This document shows, piece by piece, positions 44,201-51,673 of a stretch of DNA of 64,000 nt. The number at the start of each line of letters is the position of its first letter. The first letter of the stretch is position 1. The notes below the pieces were generated by a model that was not told the DNA's origin, searched no databases, and saw only the letters and a list, made by a program, of their open reading frames with translations. The translations under genes were made by a program, and so were the position numbers. The stretch comes from an uncultured Anaeroplasmataceae bacterium. GTDB taxonomy: Bacteria; Bacillota_I; Bacilli_A; Acholeplasmatales; Anaeroplasmataceae. The stretch is taken from assembly GCA_934229785.1 (NCBI GenBank), contig CAKQEA010000009.1, positions 1-64,000 on the forward strand, written 5' to 3'.

Positions 44201-45702
44201 TTATGAGCAACTAGAATACTACCCTTACAAAATTCCATAAATTTTGGTAAGACAGCCTCAATTGTTTCAGCTGATGCAACCATATCATCAGTTATAGATG
44301 TTAAATCCGTAATCTTTTCTGGAATATGCATTTTAGGATTTACAAACACCTCAAATGAATCAACAATTCCTCCTTGATAAACCTTACAAGCAGCAATTTC
44401 GATAATTTTATCATAGCTTTGGGATAAACCTGTAGTCTCAATATCAAATACAACATAATAAGCATCTCTTAAACTAATATCACGCTTATCGAATGTAATA
44501 AAATACTTAGAATCATCAACATAGGATAATTCCGTACCATAAATTGGCTTAAAATCAGGAAGCTTTTCAATGGCATGGTTGACATCCGGAATAGCATAAA
44601 CACCATTATGATCAGTAAATGCCATGGCTTTCCATCCCCAGCTTGCAGCAAGCTTAACATAATCAGCAGGTTCAGTTAAACCATCAAGGGTTGAACTCTT
44701 TGTATGGCAATGAAGTTCAACACGCTTAACTGGTGCATCATCAACAACAACCTCTTCCTTATGCATGCCTATAGCTTCAATTGACGAAGCAGTTAAAACA
44801 ACATCCTTAGCATAATTATCATATTCAGCATTACCAATTATTCTTAATTCTACCCCTGATGTAATTTGTTCTTCATACAATTGCTTTTCTTGATCTGTTC
44901 TTAACCATTTTTTAACAACAATCGAGTCAGAATCATCAGTAACCTTTATAGTTGCAAGAGCTGACTTTGTTTTTAAAAATGTTTTAATTTCAATACCGAA
45001 AACATAGGCGTTAATTAAAAAAGTTGGAAATCCATTTTCATTTTGATATTTTGTTAATTCAAATTGAGTTGATGGAATACTTTTAATCTTAGAAACAATT
45101 TGGGGAACAAATTTATTTCCATATCTAGTTTTTTGATTTTTAATTTCATTATTAAACTTTTGAGCCTGTAGGGCCTCCTGATGCTGACGAGTTAGCTCGT
45201 CATCAATTTTCTTATCTAAAGCGTCAATTTGAGCTTGAACACTTTTTGTTTGATCCTGCTCAACAAAAACATCTACCAAAAGTCCATATTTTTCAAAAGC
45301 CTTTTTAACAGGAATACATAAATCATCAACACCTAAAGCATCATAGGCAACTAAAAATGTTAGCTTATGACTTTCAAATCTACAATCATCTACACTCAAA
45401 GCCTTAAATCTAGCTGATGATGAGATTAAAACCTTTAATACCTCATCTAAATACTTTTTATACTCCTCTTCAGTTAAGGAATCATCCTCATATCCAATTG
45501 ATATCTCTAGTTCAAGATCAAGTGGCTTTAGTAAATCAGTAATAGATGACATTAGTTTATTGTAAACATTTAATGAAACAGCCTTTTGTAATACAAACGA
45601 AATACTTAGTTTCTTACTTATTTTCTTTAAAACTGCTTCATCAATAGAAATTCTGTTATCAGATAAAAGATTCAATTTTTCAATTTCTTCTACTAGCTTC
45701 AT
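41236..45702 (-). CDS. polC: DNA polymerase III alpha subunit, PolC type
   Basis: The Gram-positive replicative polymerase, 1488 residues. In order: N-terminal domains, an OB fold (about 230-310), a PHP domain ('VELHCHTKSSTLDGLTEPADYVK') split by the DEDD 3'-5' exonuclease ('YVVFDIETTGLSQSYDKIIE', 'VAHNAKFDVGM', 'HHRAIDDTRVT'), then the polymerase with a zinc finger (CKKC and CPVCGEP) and 'TPDIDLNFSGEYQ' carrying catalytic aspartates. 'GTVGTIAEKNAFGYVKGYCE' and 'RSTGQHPGGIVVVP' follow. It copies DNA at the fork with beta clamp. Length is typical (1430-1490). It sits nine bases after a DUF1189-like gene. AGAGG precedes the ATG. Confidence 0.97.
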   Translation of the reverse strand: MKLVEEIEKLNLLSDNRISIDEAVLKKISKKLSISFVLQKAVSLNVYNKLMSSITDLLKPLDLELEISIGYEDDSLTEEEYKKYLDEVLKVLISSSARFKALSVDDCRFESHKLTFLVAYDALGVDDLCIPVKKAFEKYGLLVDVFVEQDQTKSVQAQIDALDKKIDDELTRQHQEALQAQKFNNEIKNQKTRYGNKFVPQIVSKIKSIPSTQFELTKYQNENGFPTFLINAYVFGIEIKTFLKTKSALATIKVTDDSDSIVVKKWLRTDQEKQLYEEQITSGVELRIIGNAEYDNYAKDVVLTASSIEAIGMHKEEVVVDDAPVKRVELHCHTKSSTLDGLTEPADYVKLAASWGWKAMAFTDHNGVYAIPDVNHAIEKLPDFKPIYGTELSYVDDSKYFITFDKRDISLRDAYYVVFDIETTGLSQSYDKIIEIAACKVYQGGIVDSFEVFVNPKMHIPEKITDLTSITDDMVASAETIEAVLPKFMEFCKGSILVAHNAKFDVGMIYRDVKRLNLDCEVLPVIDTLNLFRCGYYEEVKTFNLKSLSKYFKVKQEHHHRAIDDTRVTALCFICMLNDLYKKEILNYQDINSLIDPNVHYRYVIPSHITILSRTNVGYKNMFKIVSDALTTHFYAGNARILKSVLEKYREGILVGSSCVNGNVFELALNRSEEELEEEIKYYDYIEVQPPTAYRQLFDDMPNGEQRVKEIIEKIIRIAKKVGKTVVATSDCHYARPKLKRYRDILIASPQIGGGTHPLERYKESPDMHLRTTNEMLDEFNFLDKDLAYEIVVTNTNLIADMIERWPAFKPETFAPHDDEFKNSFLHVASIEAETKRIVAETKRKLYGDHPHDIVTKRLDHELNCIISNGYASIYYICHLMVTKSLSDGYLVGSRGSVGSSLVATMMNISEINPLAPHYRCKKCHFHTFKMRDDEIAQYGLTDLEKPFQEILRSVDSGYDLPDAVCPVCGEPLAKDGHDIPFETFLGFNGDKTPDIDLNFSGEYQAQAHEYVRSVFGPENAFRAGTVGTIAEKNAFGYVKGYCERKEINLRSCEMDRIATYLVGVKRSTGQHPGGIVVVPHYVDIYDVTPVQYPADNIENNWRTTHFDYHSFEQNLLKFDILGHDDPTLIKYFMDYVHEHQKDFPFDNPQDIPIDDKNLYRLFYDPSVIGVTAEDIDSPVASYAVPELGTNFVRGMLVETLPRTFAQLVKISGLSHGTDVWNTNAQDLVAGKTEFGKIEFKDIIGCRDDIMVDLLRFGVEPLSSFKIMEFVRKGKVAKDPETWEKYTKMMREKNVPEWYIWSCARIKYMFPKAHATAYCMMSLRIAWFKVYAPSLFYSAWFSKRAKNHSVVAYLGGKVAIRAAMEEIQNKEGRTATDDDKFIALQVALEMVARGIKFLPVNVMKSDATIFTIEDGNLRIPFSAVDSLGESIAFDIVERRNEQPFTSKKDVLKRTRLSQTLFENFNIMHAFGDLPDEDPEEEQGIFAFM

Positions 45703-45711
45703 AAAAAACCT

Positions 45712-46491
45712 CTATACTTTTCTTATACGAATTATATGAGCAAATGTAATATTACAGTAAATCATTGGAAAAAGAAATGCCAAATACTGAATCAACTCTG
45801 CTCCAAAAATAAAGTAAAATGACATAATTACAAAATAAATACCTGTTGAAAAAAATATAAGCTTAAAGCGTACATCTTTAGCAATATCAGGATTAACAAA
45901 TATACTTAACAAAATTGAACAAACAATTATAATAGCATAATAAAGTAGCATAAATAAAACATCTATAAAAAATGAAACCTTTGAATAACCAACATTTGCT
46001 CTATCTAATACCTGATCTAACATCTGCTGCATATAAACTGTATCAGTAACAACACCATTACTTACATTTTCAAATGTAAAACTCTTACAATCAATATCAG
46101 TGTATTTAACCTCAGCTATTTTCATTTTGCTAAAATAAACTGTAACACCTTTTTCTAAAAAATTAAATACAAATCTATTCTGAGAATAAGCCTCACCATT
46201 TAAAGCATTAATAACTACGCTTTCTGATGAAGTCTGATAAACATCCCCTGAAAGTGTAGAAGTATTTGAATCATACGATACATTGCCCTTATCACTAAGA
46301 GTAATGATAGTTGTTATTTGCTTAGCATTATCATAATCAAAATGATTTGTTGAATAGTTTTTTAAACCACAAGCCAAAATGCTTATACCAAACAAAATTA
46401 AAACATAGCCTACAACCCTTGATATTTTTTCTTTAAACAACATCACAATCATTTTAGGATGACAAATAGCTAATTTAATAATTTTGTACAT
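45712..46491 (-). CDS. DUF1189-like membrane protein
   Basis: A 259-residue protein: one helix near the N terminus, an extracytoplasmic domain of about 120 residues, and four helices in the C-terminal half. This layout and the 'SKMKIAEVKYTDIDCKSF'-like outer domain resemble DUF1189 proteins found near maltodextrin or housekeeping genes in Bacilli. Function is unknown. GAGGTG precedes the ATG. It is directly upstream of polC and probably shares its transcript. Confidence 0.55.
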   Translation of the reverse strand: MYKIIKLAICHPKMIVMLFKEKISRVVGYVLILFGISILACGLKNYSTNHFDYDNAKQITTIITLSDKGNVSYDSNTSTLSGDVYQTSSESVVINALNGEAYSQNRFVFNFLEKGVTVYFSKMKIAEVKYTDIDCKSFTFENVSNGVVTDTVYMQQMLDQVLDRANVGYSKVSFFIDVLFMLLYYAIIIVCSILLSIFVNPDIAKDVRFKLIFFSTGIYFVIMSFYFIFGAELIQYLAFLFPMIYCNITFAHIIRIRKV

Positions 46492-46607
46492 CTAATCACC
46501 TCTAATATTCTTACCGAATAGCATTATTATATCAAATAATGTCTATTTTTAATAGACTTTACTTTGAAAATATTTTTTATTATTTTATAATATTATTGGT
46601 GATTAAA

Positions 46608-47546
46608 ATGAATTTTATTACAAAAGAAAAGCCTTACAATACATTAACTGCATATAATCTTTACAAATACAACTCGAAGGTAGCAAAAATTGCCCTAAAC
46701 GCTGATTTTACCTGTCCTAATAAGGATGGAAAAAAAGGATATGGGGGCTGTAGCTATTGTTCTAAGCTTGGAAGTGGTGATTTTGCAGGCAATAAAGAAA
46801 AACCACTTAAGGAGCAATTTGAGGACATAAGAAAAATATTAGAACAAAAATGGCCTAATATTAAATATATGCCCTATCTTCAAGCAAATTCTAATACCTA
46901 TGCATCATTAGATCATTTAAAAAAAATTTATGATGAGGTTATTAAACTTGGTGGTGATAAAACAATAGGTATTAGTATCGCCACAAGAGCTGATTGTCTA
47001 CCACAAAATATTGTAGATTATCTTGGCACTCTAAATAAAAAAATAAACGTTCAGATTGAGCTTGGATTACAAACATCAAACGAAATAACAGCAAAACAAA
47101 TTAATAGATGTTCAACAAATGATGAATTTATTGATGCTGTTAAAAGACTTAGGGAACAAAACATCGAGGTAGTAGCTCATATTATTAATGGGCTTCCCTA
47201 TGAAGATGAAGTCGATATGTTAAATACAATTAATTTTTTAAATAAGCTTGATATTCAAGGAATTAAGATTCACTCATTGCTCGTTTTAAAGGATACCGCT
47301 TTAGAAAAACAATACTATAATGAGCATTTTAAAATACTAACCCTTAATGAATATGTTGAAATAACAGCCAAGCAAATTACTCATCTTAGAGATGACATAA
47401 TAATACATAGACTGGCTGCTGATGGTAACGTATTAGATTTAATTGAACCTAAATGGACAATAAAAAAGATGGTTGTGATGAATGAAATAGATAAATACCT
47501 AAGAAAATTTAATTTATATCAAGGAAAATATTATAAGCCAGAGTAA
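46608..47546 (+). CDS. TIGR01212 family radical SAM protein (YhcC-like)
   Basis: A 312-residue radical SAM enzyme. The cluster motif appears as 'CPNKDGKKGYGGCSYCS', the extended Cys-x(12)-Cys-x2-Cys pattern of the TIGR01212/YhcC family. 'YLQANSNTYA', 'IGISIATRADCLP', 'VQIELGLQTSNE' and 'HIINGLPYEDEVDML' are conserved stretches. The reaction is not established; YhcC-type proteins may modify tRNA or support cytochrome and anaerobic functions. The frame extends to 46539, but GGTGAT lies five bases before the ATG at 46608, and the cysteines follow at normal distance from it. A 13-bp terminator ends the gene. Confidence 0.88.
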   Translation: MNFITKEKPYNTLTAYNLYKYNSKVAKIALNADFTCPNKDGKKGYGGCSYCSKLGSGDFAGNKEKPLKEQFEDIRKILEQKWPNIKYMPYLQANSNTYASLDHLKKIYDEVIKLGGDKTIGISIATRADCLPQNIVDYLGTLNKKINVQIELGLQTSNEITAKQINRCSTNDEFIDAVKRLREQNIEVVAHIINGLPYEDEVDMLNTINFLNKLDIQGIKIHSLLVLKDTALEKQYYNEHFKILTLNEYVEITAKQITHLRDDIIIHRLAADGNVLDLIEPKWTIKKMVVMNEIDKYLRKFNLYQGKYYKPE

Positions 47547-47560
47547 GCTCTGGCTTATAA
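47531..47560. terminator. Bidirectional terminator
   Basis: A perfect 13-bp stem (47531-47543 with 47548-47560) around TAAG, between the radical SAM gene and convergent small membrane genes. Its core AAGCCAGAG recurs in the terminator at 49288-49319. Confidence 0.85.
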
Positions 47561-47571
47561 TATATTTTCAT

Positions 47572-47874
47572 TTAATAAAATAAGAAGGTAAAAACTAAAA
47601 CTAAAATACAAACACTATTAGCAATAAAATATGGTTTATAAATCTTATAATGGCCTCTTATTAAATGATAGATAAGTGATGCCACAAGAACAATAATCAA
47701 TGCTAAATTATATTCTAAATATTTATATAGAATTACAGCCAAAGACATTCCCAAAGAATTTGCTGCAATAGTAATATAAACAAAAAATAATAAAGCTATG
47801 CAAGTTAAAATTATTATTGAAATCATTTTAAATTTCAACTCATTTTTAAATTCCTTGAAATATAAGTCATCCAT
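47572..47874 (-). CDS. Small paralogous membrane protein (copy B)
   Basis: A 100-residue protein with three or four membrane helices and an acidic/basic N terminus. It aligns along its length with the next gene upstream: 'F(K/L)..(F/Y)KNE', 'LIYHLIRGHYKIYKPYF' versus 'FIYHLIKKHYKLYKPYF', and a final hydrophobic helix. I recognise no family. GGGAGATG precedes the ATG. The pair is a diverged tandem duplication. Confidence 0.65.
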   Translation of the reverse strand: MDDLYFKEFKNELKFKMISIIILTCIALLFFVYITIAANSLGMSLAVILYKYLEYNLALIIVLVASLIYHLIRGHYKIYKPYFIANSVCILVLVFTFLFY

Positions 47875-47887
47875 AATATCATCTCCC

Positions 47888-48187
47888 TTAATATAAAAGC
47901 CAATATAAAAAGCATAGTCCTAAAAACAAAATGCAAATTGGACAAATTATAAAATATGGCTTATACAATTTATAGTGTTTCTTTATTAAATGATATATAA
48001 AAAATAATAGAAATACTAGAATTAAAGTTCCTACAATTTCACTATATTTTATTAAAAAAACACCAAATATATCCTTAATTTTAATAAATGGTAGTGGTAT
48101 TACAATCGCTATAATTGTTACAATTATGTATGCTATGCATCTAATTAGAAATTCATTTTTATACTGTTTCAATCCAAAATCACTCAT
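47888..48187 (-). CDS. Small paralogous membrane protein (copy A)
   Basis: A 99-residue homologue of the downstream gene, with the same conserved 'YHLIKKHYKLYKPYFI' motif. Its AAGGGACG ribosome binding site lies within the last codons of the broken gene at 48189-49113, so the three were probably one operon. Function is unknown. Confidence 0.65.
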   Translation of the reverse strand: MSDFGLKQYKNEFLIRCIAYIIVTIIAIVIPLPFIKIKDIFGVFLIKYSEIVGTLILVFLLFFIYHLIKKHYKLYKPYFIICPICILFLGLCFLYWLLY

Positions 48188-48188
48188 A

Positions 48189-49113
48189 TTATAACGTCCC
48201 TTCTACTTTTATATAATTGCAATTTGAACATTTGTAATTATTAGCATCATATTGCGGTATAATCACACTAGTGTTATATCTACTAGTAATCCTTTTTAAA
48301 TTATGTTTTTCCTTATATTCACGTCCACAACCACAAGTTGCTATATGATATTCATTGTTATATTGACTATATTTTTTTTAAAAAACATGTTTAAGTTCAA
48401 ATGATAAATTCAATATTTTTAAATATCCAACATCATTCATTTTACCAAAGCAATCTAGGATAATGTTATTATCATTTGAATCAAAATCATATACATCTGT
48501 TATGTGTAGAGTTGTATATGTTGATGAAGCTTTAGTGTAATGAAAATTTCTAAGTGATAAATAAGCATCGCGATCACAAGTTTTCGTTGACCACAAATAA
48601 CAAGCATCTCCATTAGTAGCATTATCATGCACCAAACTCTTTGTTAACTCAACATTACTTAAAACGTCTTTATAGTATGAATCGTAATATTCATAATTAT
48701 TATTTGAACAATATGCTTTTATTAATAGTTCAAGTGATAATTTACAATCAAGTTTACTAAATAATGTTATCCGCTGAATAAATTAAAACGTCATAATAGG
48801 CATTTGAATCATTTGCATAATTTGTATTCAAATTATCACGATAGGCTTTATAGCGATTTTTTAGTTCATATACATTTAAAATCAAACTTGATGCATTGCT
48901 GTTTTCTATAATTTTTACTATATTATCATTTTCATTTAAAGCTGATGCATTATTATTAGCTAGCTCTTCCTCTACACTAGTAATTCCGCTATAAAATGTT
49001 TCTTTATCAAAAACATACATAGCCTTGGTCTTTACATTTAAAATTAAAACAATAAAACCAAAAATAAAACAAATAACTCCAATACATGTTTTCTTTAAAA
49101 ACAATTTTCTCAT
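48189..49113 (-). pseudogene. Interrupted membrane-anchored protein gene
   Basis: Three open stretches make one gene of about 305 codons. The first (49113-48757, 118 codons) starts with a membrane anchor ('CIGVICFIFGFIVLILNV') and ends early. A one-base shift near 48757-48790 leads into the next frame ('LFSKLDCKLSLELLIKAYC', then 'HDNATNGDACYLWSTKTCD'), which runs to an in-frame TAA at 48378-48380 beside an A/T homopolymer. Beyond that stop, the same frame continues for 62 codons with a zinc-ribbon-like CGC...CSNC pattern to a TAA at 48189. The net length is one base off a multiple of three, as expected for one frameshift. I recognise no family. Confidence 0.65.
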
Positions 49114-49287
49114 ATAGCATCCTCCCTTTTAAATAATTATACACAAGAGAGATTATATATTCAACATGTTTTTAAACATTTTTATGTAATTTATTCCCTT
49201 ATTTATCGTTTTTAGTAAATAATATTTGGTATAAGTTCATTATAAGAAAATAAATAAAAAAATAATAAATTTTACATTAATGAAAAT

Positions 49288-49319
49288 AATAAAAGCCAGA
49301 GTAAGTTCTGGCTTTTATT
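49288..49319 (-). terminator. Terminator of the LeuRS-like gene
   Basis: AATAAAAGCCAGA (49288-49300) pairs perfectly with TCTGGCTTTTATT (49307-49319), 13 bp, followed on the minus strand by ATTTTC. Confidence 0.85.
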
Positions 49320-49325
49320 ATAAAA

Positions 49326-51323
49326 TTAATCAGGAATATCTTCATTTGAAACCGAATATTTACCACCAAATACCTCTTTATATATTTCCTCACAAGTAAA
49401 AGGAATTAATGGATAAGCTATAACTATAAATTTTAATACCTGTTTTTTAGATAATCCTGATTTTAAAATATATTCACTAATAAAATTATATACACTCTTA
49501 GCATATTCACAAACATTGCCAGCCTTTAAATACAATTTAGAATCATTTATAAGCTCATATAGGGCATAATCCGATAATGAATTTGCTTGATTATTCTCCT
49601 TAAGCTTAATAAAGCATTCATCTAAAGCCTTATTAATATCCTCAAGCTCATAGCTGTTTAAAACAAACTCCTCATCAAGCTTTGCTTTCATAAAATAAAG
49701 TCTAATTGAATCAGAATGATATTTCACAAGCATTTGATTTAAATCAATTAAATTATTATTAGACCTTATAATTTTTTTTCTTCTGTGGTCTAAAACATTA
49801 TCAACTAAAAATAATCTATGAATTAGTGAATTAGTAATACCACATTCATTTTTAATAATTCTATAAAATATTAAAGGCATTAAAATAGATGAATAAATAT
49901 CACCCTTTGATGCGTAATAATATTCTATACCATTCCATTCATTATATATCTTAACCGCATCATTTGATAAAATTGGAACAATTGCTCCAATACTATCATA
50001 TAACATCCCTAAAATAGGAGTAATTCCTTCAATAAATAAATTATTAATTGTGCCATTCATGGTACTGCCTTCAATATTAGCTCCATCAGGCAAAACTGGT
50101 CTTAGATGCTTAGAAAAGGCGTATGGTAAATAACCATCAAGTGAATAAATCTCGCCACTAAGCTTGTCTTCTAAAAATGGGAACAAACAACCAAAATTAT
50201 CAAGTGATGATAGTAATATTTCATGCTTGTCATAATAACAAACCTCTTCTGCCATATCAGCCTCAACAAATGCTTCAAATATTTTATTTTTTGCCTCATT
50301 AGGAGTCATTCCATCAAGAAAATCCGAGTTAATAAGATGGCCATCATCTATTATATCTATTATATCTAATCCATCCTCATTAGCTAAAGCTAAATCATCT
50401 AAATCAGCACCAGGTATGCCTAAATAAGCATCAGTCTTAAACATGTTTGAAATAAAAATTGGAATATCATTTCCGGTTAAAGGATTCTTACAACTTAAAC
50501 CACTATAGGCAAATGCCATTTGACTATTACTATCTAAATATGAAATAATACTTTGATATTCATTAATATCAATGTAATTTGTAATATCAATAAATTCAGG
50601 ATTTAGAAAAATAAAGCTAACACCACCTAAAAATTGAGGTTCATATAGCTTTACATGTAGTGTTGAGCCATTTGAAACAATCAAATTAAGTTTCATAAGC
50701 TTTTTAGGAGAAAAACAATTTATTAGTTTTTTCTTCAATTCATCATTACAATCTAAATTATTAATGTCGTTAATAACATCATCAATCACTGAATCTATTT
50801 TTAGAACAAATGACTTTTGCTTTATAATAGTTAGATTTTCATAATTTGTAATAGTATCATATATTTTATTTTTTTTCTTATCATATAAAACCTTAGCTTC
50901 CTTATAAACAATGTAGCCTTTATTATATAAATCTAAAAAAGCCTGTTGTAAAGCCTGCAAAAATTCATTATGCTTCATATCAATGTAGGCATCATTATTT
51001 ATACCAATTCCAAGCTTTAGCATTTGATTTTTAAAAATATCAGTAATATCATCATTTATAACATTATTAAGCTTTTTATTCTCTAAGAATGCTGAATAGC
51101 ATAATGAATGACAACCAGTTGGAAACAAAACATTGTTATGATCTAAACGCAAAAAACGTCCAATAACATCGGCAGAAACTAAATGACGGAAGCCTCCATC
51201 CTGAAATCCATATAAATTTGCTTTAGGAAAATAAGCATATACATAGGATTTCTTTTTTAACCTATCGTTGTCTAAAGCAAAATAATTGTTCATAGACCAA
51301 TATTTAATCCAATAATCTTCCAT
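49326..51323 (-). CDS. Leucyl-tRNA-synthetase paralogue with degenerate active sites
   Basis: A 665-residue class I synthetase-like protein. The fold of LeuRS is traceable: 'YVYAYFPKANLYGFQDGGFRH' is where LeuRS has its Pro-rich strand and HIGH signature, 'SADVIGRFLRLDHNNVLFP' matches the next helix, an editing-like CP1 segment follows ('NPLTGNDIPIFISNMF', 'LGIPGADLDDLALA'), then 'VLDHRRKKIIRSNNNLIDLNQ' replaces KMSKS, and an anticodon-binding-like end has 'AYPLIPFTCEEIYKEVF'. HIGH is absent and KMSKS reads KKIIRS, so normal aminoacylation is doubtful. It is shorter than LeuRS (800-860) and lacks the C-terminal extension. GGAGG lies seven bases before this ATG. It lies downstream of the acyl carrier gene, behind a terminator hairpin. 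Confidence 0.75.
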   Translation of the reverse strand: MEDYWIKYWSMNNYFALDNDRLKKKSYVYAYFPKANLYGFQDGGFRHLVSADVIGRFLRLDHNNVLFPTGCHSLCYSAFLENKKLNNVINDDITDIFKNQMLKLGIGINNDAYIDMKHNEFLQALQQAFLDLYNKGYIVYKEAKVLYDKKKNKIYDTITNYENLTIIKQKSFVLKIDSVIDDVINDINNLDCNDELKKKLINCFSPKKLMKLNLIVSNGSTLHVKLYEPQFLGGVSFIFLNPEFIDITNYIDINEYQSIISYLDSNSQMAFAYSGLSCKNPLTGNDIPIFISNMFKTDAYLGIPGADLDDLALANEDGLDIIDIIDDGHLINSDFLDGMTPNEAKNKIFEAFVEADMAEEVCYYDKHEILLSSLDNFGCLFPFLEDKLSGEIYSLDGYLPYAFSKHLRPVLPDGANIEGSTMNGTINNLFIEGITPILGMLYDSIGAIVPILSNDAVKIYNEWNGIEYYYASKGDIYSSILMPLIFYRIIKNECGITNSLIHRLFLVDNVLDHRRKKIIRSNNNLIDLNQMLVKYHSDSIRLYFMKAKLDEEFVLNSYELEDINKALDECFIKLKENNQANSLSDYALYELINDSKLYLKAGNVCEYAKSVYNFISEYILKSGLSKKQVLKFIVIAYPLIPFTCEEIYKEVFGGKYSVSNEDIPD

Positions 51324-51341
51324 CATTTCACCTCCCTAAAA

Positions 51342-51370
51342 AAAATAAAAATGACTGTCAAGCAGTCATT
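51342..51370 (-). terminator. Terminator/attenuator between acpP and the LeuRS-like gene
   Basis: AATGACTG (51350-51357) pairs with CAGTCATT (51363-51370) over 5 nt, with TTTATTTTTTTT following on the minus strand. Only about 25 bp remain before the LeuRS-like start, too few for a promoter. Confidence 0.85.
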
Positions 51371-51377
51371 TCAAATC

Positions 51378-51611
51378 TTACTGAATTTTTGATTCAATAT
51401 AATCGACGATATTTTTTACTGTAGAAATGGCCTCTGCATTATCAGTATCAATTTCAATATTGAATGCATCCTCAAGATCCATAACAATCTGAACTGCATC
51501 AATACTATCAGCACCTAAATCTTCCTTTAAAGTTGCTTCAGGTGTAACCTTATCTGCATCAACATTTAATTCTTCAACGATAATTTCTTTTACCTTATCA
51601 AAAACGTTCAT
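51378..51611 (-). CDS. acpP: Acyl carrier protein
   Basis: A 77-residue acidic four-helix protein. The phosphopantetheine serine lies in 'GADSIDAVQIVMDLEDAF' (Ser36; most ACPs have DSL, here DSI). It carries growing acyl chains in type II fatty acid synthesis, though no other fab genes are in the window. AGGAGG lies eight bases before the ATG, and a TTTACA-17-TATAAT promoter lies upstream. The gene downstream encodes a LeuRS-like protein, which makes this possibly a dedicated carrier rather than the housekeeping one. Confidence 0.93.
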   Translation of the reverse strand: MNVFDKVKEIIVEELNVDADKVTPEATLKEDLGADSIDAVQIVMDLEDAFNIEIDTDNAEAISTVKNIVDYIESKIQ

Positions 51612-51632
51612 AAAACGAACCTCCTATATCTA

Positions 51633-51667
51633 ACAATGATTATAACAAAAAACAATATCATTGTAAA
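51633..51667 (-). promoter_or_regulatory. acpP promoter with flanking inverted repeat
   Basis: Minus-strand TTTACA (51667-51662) and TATAAT (51644-51639) are 17 bp apart. ACAATGAT (51633-51640) and ATCATTGT (51656-51663) form an inverted repeat covering the -10 and reaching the -35. Confidence 0.65.
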
Positions 51668-51673
51668 CAAAAT

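Noticed and set aside
42513..44660. Several 60-90 codon frames inside polC on both strands
   Set aside because: Shadows in other frames of a long conserved gene.
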